Shown here piece by piece: positions 1 through 12,200 of a DNA stretch of 64,000 bases. A program made the translations under genes and the position numbers. How positions within the stretch are numbered: position 1 is the stretch's first letter; every line of letters starts with the position of its first letter. Origin of the DNA: Saxidomus purpurata (lineage: Eukaryota > Mollusca > Bivalvia > Venerida > Veneridae); assembly GCA_022818135.1 (NCBI GenBank), contig JAFMSR010000010.1, forward strand, positions 36,511,757 to 36,575,756. The letters run 5' to 3'. The notes below the pieces were generated by a model. It did not search any database. It saw only the letters and a list, made by a program, of their open reading frames with translations, and had not been told where the DNA came from.

Positions 1-1690
1 CGTTAGTACCATGTTATTAAGGGTAATTTTTTTACATGTATTTGGATTTATCTATTAATCTTTCAAATAACAATCAAAGAATATATAAGCAAATACTCAA
101 ATTTCTAAGATATGTATAAATAGTAATAGTTTTAAGTGTCAAAATAAGAATTACATGACATTATGGTGTACATGTTTGTCTGTCATATATGTACCATGAT
201 GTAGTAAGATTTGAATAGACAAAAAGGATATCTAAAAGGGAGCAGGAATGGGAAATTGTCAAGAAAATTCTGAAATGGACTTGTCCGCCTTTCAGTTTGG
301 ACAGTACCGTTATTTGTTTCTAAGGGGTGTTTAGTGGAATATTACTGAAAAGCAAACAGTGCAGATCATGATCAGACTGCATTTCCCCTCCATCATTTGG
401 AGGATAAAATTTATAAAGTTCCCATTTCGGAGGATAAAAGAAGTTCTCGTATTTTGTGACCAGGTATTGTCGGTAAACGGACATAAGCCCCATAAGGGAC
501 ATTTGCCCCTAAGCTAAATTTTACATGGGTAGACATTCTATCCTTCTTAGACATGCAAAGGTGGACACCTTTCTGAATGCTCTTACAAGTGATTCTATCT
601 TACCAACAATCACAGACCATTAGCAAGCAGTGTGCACATCCCTACAAAAAGTTAATGGTATTATCCGAAAAAGAAAAATGGGCAAGTCCATTTTATTTAT
701 TCAGCTGGAAGGTGTATGTGCTGTGAGGACTGTGCTCCCAGTTTCTATGCAATTTTAGCAATTTTATATGTTTGAATTCCTCACATTGTAGTATTACCCT
801 TTTTGGTGTTTGTTTTTCATACTATTAGTCATTATTTTGTTGTATTTAAGTTAACCAGTCTATACTTTTGCAGAGGAAGTCTGTTTTGTAAACCAGTCTG
901 AAATTTTAGACTGTTACTGGGTAGAAATATTACATTAGATTGTTTCTGTACATGTTTTCCCCTCTCTCTTTTGGTACAAGAATGGATTCAGTATAAGCAA
1001 AATTTTTTGGGACTTTAGTTCAATATGTACATGTAGATGTTGTTATAGTTTGAAAAAAAAACAACAATCAAATAGTTCTGGGAATAGAATAGAATATTTG
1101 TGTTCACTTATGGAAGTATAGACAGTTGGCTCAAAATCCATATATATCTACCTGGTAATGGTATTTCTTTTATGTATTATGTTCAAGCGTGGTTTTCCCC
1201 CTTTAGTATGGTGTAGTTTTTCGGTCACGTGTGAGCATTCTTCTGTGATTTGTAATCATATATAGATACTTCGTTACATAAATTTGATTGAAATTTGAAA
1301 TGTGTTTTGATACTACAGCTATTTCATATTTTTGCGATGCATCGTTGTTGAAGAGTACATAATATTGTCATATTGCTTATTTTTGTACACCATGTTGCCT
1401 CTAAACTCAAATGCCCTCTAGCTGACAGCTTGTATGGTAAGAAGTTACTTCCCCTTATTAATAGTTATTCGTCAGTTAAGGATGCATATAGCATATATTT
1501 TATGTATTTATATAATCAATAAAACCTGGTATTTTTGCAAATAATACAAATGTATAAAGAAATGGAAATGATCAGAATTATGATTATTTCATGGTCGGTC
1601 GGTTTAGTCCTCTTCAGATTGTGTCCCATCTGTAACATTTTTTTGTTGATTATTGAATTTGCTTTAAGGTCAAGGTCAGGCTGAGACTTA
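1..1690. other. Non-genic left edge of window
   Basis: No exon with conserved protein sequence is visible on either strand; the short open frames here lack recognisable motifs. The stretch holds one clear copy (about 255-400) and one probable partial copy (about 650-735) of a dispersed repeat annotated separately. An AATAAA at 1518-1523 could be the polyadenylation signal of a plus-strand gene lying left of the window, but no coding sequence supports this. A 9-base sequence matching the extended nuclear-receptor half-site, TCAAGGTCA, lies at 1670-1678. Confidence 0.5.
255..400 (-). mobile_element. Dispersed GATCATGATC repeat, copy 1
   Basis: This is a short interspersed repeat carrying the 10-base palindrome GATCATGATC at 364-373. 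The same palindrome, in the context GYGYAGATCATGATC, recurs at 22752, 24392 and 33842. In this copy the companion block (AAATGGACTTGTCC, then CAGTTTGGACAGTACC) precedes the palindrome. In the copies near 22.8 and 24.4 kb the complementary block follows it, so this copy is inverted relative to those. No coding potential is seen, so it is probably a non-autonomous element. Ends and target duplications were not resolved. Confidence 0.55.
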
Positions 1691-1969
1691 ATATGCATAC
1701 ACTGCTATTGTTAAAGTCCCAGGAGCTCTTTGGATGTAAAATTACTTTTAGTTCATATATTACCAGAAATGATGTCTTGCTGACAAAATTGACTGTTATT
1801 TGTACAAAAAACATTCCTAACATTGCTTTTAAATTGAATGTACAAGCTTATTGTATTACACTTCAGCGTTCAAAGAGAGCAAAACTTTTAAGGCTTGAAA
1901 TAAGCTGTGTTGCTTTTGCAACCACTGGTTTGTTAACTGATTTGCTATCCACAGCAACAAGATTATAAG

Positions 1970-2380
1970 GGGGATTTTGCTGTTTCAAACAACTATTTCT
2001 AGCAGGATTACTCTTTCAAACAACTGGTTAGTTTCTTGAGTGCTGTTTAAAACAACTGGTAGTTTACTGAGCTGCTTTAAAAGTTTCATCAGGGCTGTTT
2101 CAAAGGTAGTGAGTGCTGTTTAAAACAACTGGGTTTCTGTGCTTATCGTTAAGTAGGGCTGCTTTTAAAACAACTGGTTTGTTTGATGCTGAACTTGTGT
2201 TCCTGCTTTTACATTAGCTGTTTGATAAAGGTAGCTATTTCAAACAACTGGTTTGTAATTTAGGTTGCTGTTTAAAACAAATGGTTTGAACGTTTGGATG
2301 CTGTTTAAACAAACGTTTTAGCAGGGTTGCTTTTTCAGACAAATGGTTTGTTTGCACTGTCTAGTGCTCTTTTTTTTCAA
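1970..2380. repeat. Imperfect tandem repeat around CAAACAACTGGTT
   Basis: A motif of the form GCTGTTTMAAACAACTGGTT recurs about eight to ten times at irregular spacing of roughly 35-60 bases, each copy diverged. It reads as an old, decayed minisatellite. No open frame runs across it. Confidence 0.6.
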
Positions 2381-2439
2381 ATCCTGTATGACCTTTGAAA
2401 ATAATGAGTAAGTATGAGCTATTTTAAACTTTCAATGCA

Positions 2440-5010
2440 GTAAAATCAACCAGTAAACATATTGACTAATACTAAATGCATAAATAGACTTTATGGAATT
2501 GTATATACACAGCATATTAGAATTGCCAATATGTGTAACCAGTAATTACTATAGCTTTACACATAAATTGATAACATTTTCAAGCCCGGATGATTTATAG
2601 TATGTCTTGAATAAGCAAGGTTTATTTATTGGTCTAAATGTACCTATAGGGCAACTACAGGTCACTGTATTATCAGATTTTCTCACCTCCTGATGGTACA
2701 TCATTATTTTGATATGCATGGGAAAAGTTGGCTATATTGTACTAATTAATTACGTTCCTGCAGATACTGGTTTATATGTGCAGGACTTTGGTCTAAAATG
2801 TAGCAACACTGGTTCATATGTGTAGGACATTGGGTAATATCGTTCTTAAATCATGTACCTTAAGGCCACTGTTGTTACTTTTATTGAATAGGTAGATGAA
2901 AATAATGAATATGTACCTGTTTGCTTGATTTTATGTGCAGGACACTTAATAATGAGAACCTGGAACTTTTAAGTCTGGCTAGGCTATTTGAATCATATAA
3001 GCTTATGAAGAAATCCGCAAACTGCATATTCTTTCTAGCACATTATGGCTATATAAACACAATAGATTATGAAGAACCGCGATCTGGGGTATACAGATGC
3101 TAGATCGGAAGCCGATAACCAAAATAGGAACGAAATGCAAATTGGAGACTAAGACCATTGAGTTTAAATACACTGGGCCATTTGAACCTTAAAAAGGTCA
3201 TGAGTGAAAGACAATGTGCTTTTCTTTGTTTCAAAGCTGTTTCATATGACTATCTTATTTGACCTATGCAGAAAAGGTTTATAGAATTTCCATGGTTCGG
3301 ATAACTGGAACCCGGATAACTGAGCATTTTACTGCCGTGACACTCGAGTTATCGAGGTTTTACTGTAGACATTTATACTAAATGCATAAATAAACTTTAT
3401 GATTGTATACCTACAGCATATTAGAAATGAATATTTGTAGCATAATGGCTATAGCTTGTACACATACAATTTGTACCTACACAACACTGTTTCACGACAG
3501 GGTCTTTGGTATAGTATGTCCCATATAACAGTTTTATTTACTTGGACTTTAGGTTTATACTTGTAACACACTGGGCTATATGTACCATATAATTATGTAC
3601 CTGCAGGACACTGGTTTATTTTGCAGCACACTTGGCTATATGTACCAAACAATTATGTGCCTGCAGGATACTGGTTTATATGTGCAGGACTTTGGTCTAT
3701 ATGTATGAGCAGGACACTGGTTCATATGTGCAGGACACTGGGTAATATGTATCATATTATGTACCTGCAGGAGACTGGTTTATACATGCTTAAGACACTG
3801 GGCTAAATCGTACCATATAATTATGTACCTGCAGGCATGCTTGTTTATACCTATGCATGTACACATGAATGTTTAAATATGTAAACAGTAGATCTTGGAC
3901 ACTAGATACTAATATACCTGTGAAAGCTTAAAATCACATATGAGGGTTATATATAACCAAATAATTGTCTAGCCTAGCAGCTCACACCATAAGGTTATCA
4001 TGTATATTAGTCAGTATACTTGTAGGGCTAATATATAGTCCATACAACTTATATAACATGCAGAACACTGGTTTTGATACTTTCTAACAGTACCTTGGCT
4101 AAATATATACCAATTTAAGTAATAAACTTTGGACTACTGGTTTATACTTTTAACACACTGGGGTATATTTTTGTACCCACATAAGAAGTTGGGGATGTAC
4201 CTAGCAGTGACACTGGTGTTATACTTGTTAGTCGCTCTGTGGCTATATTTACCATATAACTATGTACCGAGGTCACCCTTTTATAATTTTGTACACACTG
4301 CGGCTGTATGTACCAGTTCAATTATGGGGTACGTGAGAACAATGGTTTAAACGTGCAGATTGACTCTCTGTATATATTACCGATATAACTCATGAAAGCC
4401 TGGACACTGATTTAAATAATTTGCAGGACACTGCTGACTCTGTATGTTCCTTTTATGCACCTGAGGTCAGGCATGGTCTATATTATGTTCCTGTAGGTAA
4501 AACTGGTCTAAGTGTCCTGAACTGAACGAATACATGTTTTTGTGTACCTCTAGGACATGCATGCCGAAATGCCTATCATTGTACATTATATTTAAATGAA
4601 TATTTAAATGTCAAGTTAACAGTAGGGTCTTTACAATAAAGATACTAAAACATACCTAGTGTGAAAGCTTAAAATAGGATATAATATAGAGGATTTGAGT
4701 TTATATTATACACCAAATATTGTCTCAGGCTAGAAGCTCACGCTTTCCAAGAATTATCATGTGTATGAATCAGTATACTTATAGTGTTAATAGGTAAAGT
4801 GTATAAATGTTTTCATAACAAGCAGTCAGCTCTAATTCCTTGTCCATTCCTTTCTTTACCGTTGGGTCAAATAGCCATAACAACTGAAGTAATAAACTTT
4901 GTATCTGCAGGTGTATTTTCATACCTGTGGGTATAATTTTTATACCTGCAGGTACAAATCTTATTACTTGTGATATCTGTGTCTTTTGACCCAAATGGTA
5001 CACCATACCG
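2440..5010. repeat. Nested tandem duplications with an internal short-period repeat
   Basis: Two levels of repetition are visible. Large blocks recur: about 2440-2560 matches about 3360-3480 (shared ACTAAATGCATAAATA and ACAGCATATTAGAA), and about 3830-4040 matches about 4555-4800 (shared GTGAAAGCTTAAAAT and AATTGTCT-type stretches). Between them a short degenerate unit recurs many times, built on ATGTACCTGCAGGACACTGG and GGYTATATGTACCATATAA. Short open frames over this region come from the repeat and look non-coding. Confidence 0.65.
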
Positions 5011-6220
5011 TTGTATATGTTTTATGTATTCACCAGTGGCAGATGGGCAGTGTTGTAATCACTTACCCTGATCACAGTATTTATTGGCTAAATATCTTTG
5101 CAAGTTTCAATAACCTGACAAATTTCCCCTCATTTTCTGGCCCTTTAATTGCTGAATATTTTACAAACAAGCACTGTCTGCCGTCCATTGTCTAATCATT
5201 ACCAAAGGTGGTTAGAGTTTTTATGGGCATTATATTGTTCTCAACATTCAGTAGCCCCTTTGTAAAATATATAGCCTTTGATTTATCGAAATTTAAGAAG
5301 TTACAACTATCTACGCTGTAACTTTGTAGATTCTGTGTTTAAATTTCCATTAAATTTACTGTTATTGCAATGGGCAGATTTTGTGACAGCTTGGCACTGA
5401 GTTCCCATTTTTTAAATTAGAAATATGAAATACAAAGAATTACAAATGGTGAAATAGTCATTTTTCGTGTCATTTTTCAAAATATTTGACTATAGAGTTA
5501 AAAAAGAAAATCAGTGACATTCTTTTTATCATACTTGGATGATTGGAGGTAAATGTCATCTGTTGTTAAATTTTCAGGGTAAAAGGTTAGCTGACATTGC
5601 TAATTTATCTAGAAGAATGCAGTGGAAATAACTTTGTTCATCTTAGTGGCATTTAATGTCTTGTTTGTTAGAGTTAAGAAAGCATATATACATACCACTA
5701 CTGGATTCGAGGGACATTTACAGCTTCCCCTTGAACTTAATCACCCGCTGCCATAATCTGGCTGCATAACTTGATACTGTTTGCCTAATATGTTTATAAA
5801 AGTGCCTCTCCCCTTCTGCAGTACAAAACTATTTTCATGTGGCCAAAGTTTTTTGTTTCTTTTTACAGAACATTAATGTCCTAACCCCCTGGAGTGCACA
5901 CTTTCATCCCCCTCCTCCCTCTCCATTCACACACACTGGCCCCATATCCTTGACTGACCCTATGCTTTACTATTAGCTTAGAAAAATTATATAGGTTTGC
6001 TACTTACATTTATTTTCTCTTAACATGCTTTTAATGATCATATCAAAAGTAAATTTTATGCTTACATTTCATGTAATAAAACTTGTTCATAGGGATTGTT
6101 GTTTGTTGTTCTTGCCAACTTAATATATCATGTCTGAATTTTAGAATGTCTGCATCCTTTCACATTTTTACTAAATGAGAATGGGTTCTCCCATTTATAC
6201 ACTTTATTGTTTAAAAGTGT
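5010..6220. other. No recognisable feature
   Basis: AT-rich sequence with stops in all frames. No splice-bounded conserved exon, RNA gene or clear repeat was recognised. Confidence 0.4.
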
Positions 6221-6400
6221 TTAGACCAAGTGTGGGCATATTAAATTTGCAGTGTCAGTCTGTCTGTTCGGCTCGTGCAGTTAAAATGTCATGTGCAAGC
6301 ACTGAATCAACACCTTGAAGGTCAAGGTCACAGACTGAGACACTGCTTTGGGGGGCATTTGTCACTTACAAGGGACAGCTGTTGTTTCCTCACTCAATTT
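6220..6400 (+). repeat. Dispersed repeat fragment with TCAAGGTCA
   Basis: The stretch contains GAAGGTCAAGGTCACAGACT (half-site at 6322-6330), and a shorter related piece (TTAAGGTCAAGGTCAGGCTG) occurs near 1665. The reverse complement, TGACCTTGA, recurs in other repeats of this window. I read it as a fragment of an interspersed repeat; boundaries are uncertain. Confidence 0.4.
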
Positions 6401-7089
6401 ATACTGTACTAATTCATATATTCTTGATTGCAAAACAAGTTCTTACAGTCATAGGTCATCACCAATAAGCCTATCACATTTGATGATCAGAGGATCAAAC
6501 AGCTACTGAGCTTGACCTAGCAGCCATACAAGTCATGATCCTATGGCGAACTGTTGTAATTAAATTCAAAACTGCGTTTTTTTTTCATTAAAACTAATTT
6601 GACAAACTGACCCTAAAATGTATAGATATCATCTGGTGATGACCAATTAGCCTTACAAGTTGAAAGACCAAAGGCAAAACGTTTTCTGTATTGGCCAATC
6701 ATTTTCAGTTATTGCTCGGAAAACTTTATCATTTTTCATTACACATTTCGTACTTACTGAACAGTAATGGGCCATCTGTTGGTCATGTTCAAAAAGCCTA
6801 TAAAGTTAAATGTTCCTAGGACCAGGAATGTAGAATAAATATGATTCTAGGTTCCTGCTAGGACCAACCTTTCTTTAGTCGTTCATCAGAAATTAATTAA
6901 TTAAATCATTAATTAAAGGTCACCATGACCTTGACCAACTCGCCCAAAATTCCATCGGAGGCCTTCCATTGGCCATGACCAACAAGGCTACCAAGTTCTA
7001 TGCTCTTAAGACTGACCAGGAATACGCTATAACCATTTTACATCATCTTCTGATTGGACAAAGCCACATATATAAATGGTGTCATCTAA

Positions 7090-7870
7090 TGTCACGGAAT
7101 GACGATTTCTGTCACATATAATGATAAAACCGTCACATGTATAAATGATGTCATCACATGTATCAATAAAAGGGTCACATATCAAGGTGAAACTACCACC
7201 CCCCCCAAATGTCGATATCACTTTCTCACATATAATGATAAAACCGTCACATGTATAAATGGTGTCATCACATGTATCAATAAAAGGGTCACATATCAAG
7301 GTGAAAGTACCACATGTAATGTTGATACCATCACACGGAATGACGATTTCTGTCACATATAATGATAAAACCGTCACATGTATTAATGGTGTCATCACAG
7401 GTATCAATAAAAGTGTCACATATCGCGGTGAAACTACCACACGTTATGTTGATACCATCAAACAAAAGGGTTATTCTTTAACATATAATGAGAAAACCGT
7501 CACATATATTAGAAGAATCGTCGCATGTATGAATAAATGTGTCACATAACAGGGAAAAACTACCACACATAACATTCAATCCAACACACAGAATGACGAT
7601 TCTATCACATATGATGATAAAACCGTCGCATACTTTAGAAGTATCGTCGCATGTATAAATGAATGTGTCACATAACAAGGAAAAACTACCACATTCGTTA
7701 ACCAACACATATAATGATAAAACCATCACATGTACTAGTGTTATCACAGAACAGGGTGGAACAATCACATGTTATGTTGAAAATGGCTTTTCTGTCACAT
7801 TTTATGATAATACCGTCACATGTGTAAATAAAAGTGTCACATATAAAGGTGAAAGCATTACATTTCATGC
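7090..7870. repeat. Satellite: 21-bp basic repeat in a ~127-bp higher-order unit
   Basis: A TCACAT-type hexamer recurs about every 21 bases with diverged fillers. Six such monomers make a longer unit that restarts near 7111, 7226, 7352, 7480, 7605, 7708 and 7795, each time with a version of CACATATAATGATAAAACC. One copy has a run of nine C around 7197-7207. Because 21 and 126 are multiples of three, long spurious frames open on both strands (seven-residue period, VTYNDKT-like). These have no independent support as proteins and several contain stops. The array is followed by GGTGGACGGACAGACTGACG near 7960, matching the layout of other tandem-core elements in this window. Confidence 0.7.
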
Positions 7871-8039
7871 TGTTATGACTGAACGTCAAGTTGTATCGTC
7901 AAATAAGGCAGTCGCGGCGTTCCATACTGGCCCATCGGTTTCAGATATGTTTGAAGGAAATGGTGGACGGACAGACTGACGACGTACGGTATGTGGTCTT
8001 AATAGCTCACCCTTTGTGCCAGGTGAAAAAGACATGGAG

Positions 8040-9128
8040 ATGAAGGGTATTCAAAACAACTAACTGTACTGTGTGGTTTTCATACACTAAGTATAAACAA
8101 ACAAGAACATGAATGTTTCAAATTATAATTGCACACATTTAGTTATGGAATACAAAATGTACAGATGAATTTTTTTTCTCATCAAAATCTGTTAGATATT
8201 CACAATCCTCATCGGCCTGAAATATAAGGATGGGCTAACGCAAGGATTTGTTTTCTGCTCGAAAAATTTATGGTATAAAAACAACTAAATCAGATCAAGG
8301 GTAATTCAACTCAGAAAATTTATGTCAGAGTTTTTGCAGAAAAGTAAATACTGGTGTATCTTTTAATCACTATATTTAAAGGACATACATTGAAATGTAA
8401 CTAAATACAATGGAAACGATGACTTTTGTAATGAAAATGAGCAAAGATGACGGTATTTATGAATTTGCTGCAAATGTTCCATGTCCTCAAAACATTGGTT
8501 TACGTCATTATAAAAAAAGTGTTAAATAACGTTTTTAATCCCTTTTTATAGTGCAATATCCATGAAAATTGTACAAGAAATAAAACATGCAATCAAATTT
8601 TTGCAAACTTCTTTCTTAGACATTTTTTTTCTTTTATTTCTTTTTACAATTATTTCAAAGAAAATCTAAATAAAATCTCAATAAAAGCATTTGTAAAATC
8701 CTAGAAGTTCACCATCCATGTTGTGTAACTAATAAAACCTTTCTTACATGTGACTTCTAGTTATCAAAATTTAAGTCAAATTATATCATTTTAACCTAAA
8801 ACACAAACAGTATCTTTCTTAAGACTACTATACAAGTATTCATTCAAAATTACAGAAATTATCATTAAATTATCATTGGTGTTTTAGAAATTTAACATAT
8901 ATTGTATACATGTATTGTATTTCATTCCAGATGATCCTGTTTAACGATTTAATCTCAGATCTCTATCTGCAATTGAGAATTAGAACTGCTTGTCAGAATC
9001 CAAATTCATCCCGAGAAAGTGACACTACGGGGAAAGAGAAATGTCTTTCTTTTCCAATGTGTCAATGAAAATGATACACAAAACAACAATTTTTCCATGT
9101 AACACGACTTTGTACATCTCTGAATCAA
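8040..9128. other. AT-rich spacer downstream of the U1-C gene
   Basis: No conserved coding sequence. The right part may be 3' untranslated sequence of the minus-strand U1-C gene if a distal poly(A) signal is used (minus-strand AATAAA-like sequence near 8633). Confidence 0.35.
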
Positions 9129-9134
9129 TTTATT
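9129..9134 (-). terminator. Candidate poly(A) signal of U1-C gene
   Basis: On the minus strand this reads AATAAA, about 165 bases after the U1-C stop codon. It is the first canonical hexamer found downstream, so it is the likeliest cleavage signal, but no transcript evidence is available. Confidence 0.35.
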
Positions 9135-9296
9135 TGTTTTGACCATTTTCTAATGGTGTTTTTCACTGTTCAATATGAAAATTACTATTTTAAAAGAATT
9201 CTACACACTTTCACTCAAATATTCTGTGGTGTTAAAATGTTTCACATTTTCACATAATGATTTCACAAGTCCTGATGAGTCTAGATCCTGCCTGCA

Positions 9297-12200
9297 TTAT
9301 CTGTTCATCATACGTGGCGGACCACCCATCATGGGAGGTCCACCTCTGAACTGCATCCCCATATGAGGACCCATTCCCATACCACCCATCGGTACCATTT
9401 GTGGTCTCATACCTGAAGAAGAAGGAAATAATGGAGTACAGCTATGGACCTTCTGTAAAATATTTTGTTAATGGAAACAATATTTTTTCTTGATGTTTGG
9501 CCCTCTTTCAAAAGTACTTTGAACAGTAACTTACCTGTAGGCAGTATACATGTACCTAACAATCGCTCGAAATGGTCACCAGTACTTGACTCCAGTCCTC
9601 CATGAGAAACTGCAAACTTTCTCATTTACAGAGTCCTGGTAAGTAGCAGGACTCAAACCCATGACCTTCAGTAAATGAGAGGTTACAGTGATGGTAAGTT
9701 AACAACTCAACAACACAGGCATTCTTGATGGAGACAACAGTTTTTGTATATATATCAAGCAATTAAACATTACAAATACAACCCAGGTTAAACTTTATTC
9801 TAAAGATTTGGTAGATTTTATCAAAAGAAGCTGTCAGAACCAGTTGAAACATCTTGCTGCAAAGGACAATTTAAAATTTCTAAACATCACAATACCTCCA
9901 GGCATCATCATTGGTCTTGGACCAGGTGGACCAGGGCCCATCAATGGCATAGGAGCTTGCATCGGTCCTCCCATAGGTGCTGCTGGCATAGCACCAGCAG
10001 GGGGACCAGGCATTGCACCTGGACCTGGGGGTTTGGGCTGTCCAGCTACTCCAGCCTTAAATGCCGCAGCTGAAATAAAGAAGGTAAGAAGTTACATTAA
10101 AGGTTCCAGAATTTCCTCTTCTTCTTATTTCTTTTTTCCCATTAGTTAATCAATTCATACATTTTAAAGGCAATTCTCTAAACACTGCAGTCAACAATGA
10201 ACAACCCAGTTGCATTCCAAGCAATACTTTCAGAACAACCTCTCAGGAGCAAACACTCTTGAAAACACCAAAATGTGTTTGTTGTAGAGAGATGTTGTTC
10301 TGGAGAGATGATTCCTTATATAATTGATGCAACTGGAAAGGAAATGTGTGGCTTTTTATGGAGGTTATTGCTCTAGGAAGGTAATGTTCGCGGAGGTTGG
10401 AACTTGGACTGTATATTGTTTGTATAGACTGGCACTGGAAGATGAATAAAAGCAAGAGCTGTCAGTAGGACAGCGCGCTCGACTTTTTTAGTGCTTGCCA
10501 ATAAAACAAAACTTTGACAGTTAAGGGCACACAAGACTTTAACTAGGAATTTCTAAGTACAAATCAAGAAACATTTTCACAGAGTTATCTTCTCTTGCTT
10601 ACAGATAGGTCTCATGATGGTACATAAGTACTCCAACTTTCAAAGTAATATCTCAAATGGTTAAGTCAACAAGTGGACAAGAATGAAAATTTTAACCTAG
10701 TTTCTAAGTCAAAAAGGGCCATTATTCATATAAAATCCTTGACAGAATTACCTTCTCCTGCCCATGTTTTGGGATCATGATGGTAAACAAGTATTCCAAC
10801 TTTCAAAGTAATATCTCGAACAGTTTAGTCAAAAAAGTGGACTGGTACGAAAAACTTAACCAAGATTCTAAGTCGATAAAGGGCCTTAAATTTTAAAACA
10901 AATCCCTCACAGAGTTACCTTCTCTTGCCTACAGATATGGGTAATGATGTAAACAAGCATTCAAAGTTTCAAAGCAATATCTCAAAGGGTTAAGGCAATA
11001 AGTGGATTTTACCCATATTCAATGTATTTTCTAAGTAAAAAAGGGGCATAATTCTGTCAAAAACCTTGACAGAGTTATGTACTCTTGTCTGTAGATGGAG
11101 CTTATGATGGTTAACAAGTATGGTAAGTTTCAAAGCAATACCTAAAATGGTTTTGAAATAAAGTGAGGTGGTACGAAAAACTTAACCAAGCTCAATACAC
11201 TTTCTAAGTCAAAAAAGGGCCATAATTCTGTCAAAAACTTTGACAGAGTTATGTACTCTTGTCTGTAGATGGAGCTTATGATGGTAAACAAGTATGGTAA
11301 GTTTCAAAGCCATACCTCTAATACTTTTGAAATAAAGTGGGGTGGTACGAAAAACTTAACCAAGGTGTGACACCAATGTCGACGCCGACACTGACGCCGG
11401 GGCGAGTAGGATAGCTCCCCTTCTCATAGAAAAGTCGAGCTAACAACACACTTGCTACAATTTGACAATGGATCTTGCAATGACTAAAATTAGAGGAACA
11501 ACTTCCATCACAGTCGATGAGTTTCTCTTTGTCAATAACATCAACAAATTTATCACTTTATAAAAATATGCTTGTATCATTTCAATTAAAACTCAAAACT
11601 CATTTTCATTTCCTACCAGTATCTGAATCGCATAATAGTTTGTCCAGTAAATAACAACCTTTACCCCACTTTATTTCTAAATTGGATTTGTCAACCTTTC
11701 AATTTGAACAGTACCATCATTTTGTGTAAAGGGGTGGTGCCAAATGAAAATTTATACACTGAATAGCGAAAAGTGTTGATTATGCTCAGACTGCATGGAT
11801 GTGCAGAAATATCATACCTACACTAGTCACAATGGCAGAATAACTTGCCTTGCCAACACAAAGGTAAAGGTTAACACAAGAAATGAAAACATACCTATAT
11901 GTACTAAACTACACTAATACAACTGTTTTTCTGTTTAAAACAACTCTTTAATTCAACTTTTTGGCAATACTGCCTTTTTCAAGAAATTTGTCTGCACTTT
12001 TACAATTAACATGTTGACCATCTTTATGACAAGCTTAGAAATGAAAAACAAAACAAATTGTCAGGAAATGACGTCATTTACAACAAAAAAACAGTTATAC
12101 TTATCATGCTTATTATTCCCTGAGGAATAATTGAAAGAATTTACACTAATACAGTTTTTTCAAAACAATATACATACTTGTGTCATCTACAAGCTTCTGA

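Noticed and set aside
7090..7870. Possible CRISPR-like array
   Set aside because: Monomers abut without unique spacers, the host is an animal genome and no cas genes exist; it is a satellite.
7027..7979. Several long overlapping frames on both strands of the 7.1-7.9 kb repeat
   Set aside because: They follow from a repeat period divisible by three, switch frames between copies and show no domain or splice context.
9808..10149. Plus-strand Gly/Pro/Ile-rich frame
   Set aside because: It is the antisense shadow of U1-C exon 4, whose Pro/Gly/Met-rich coding strand is minus.
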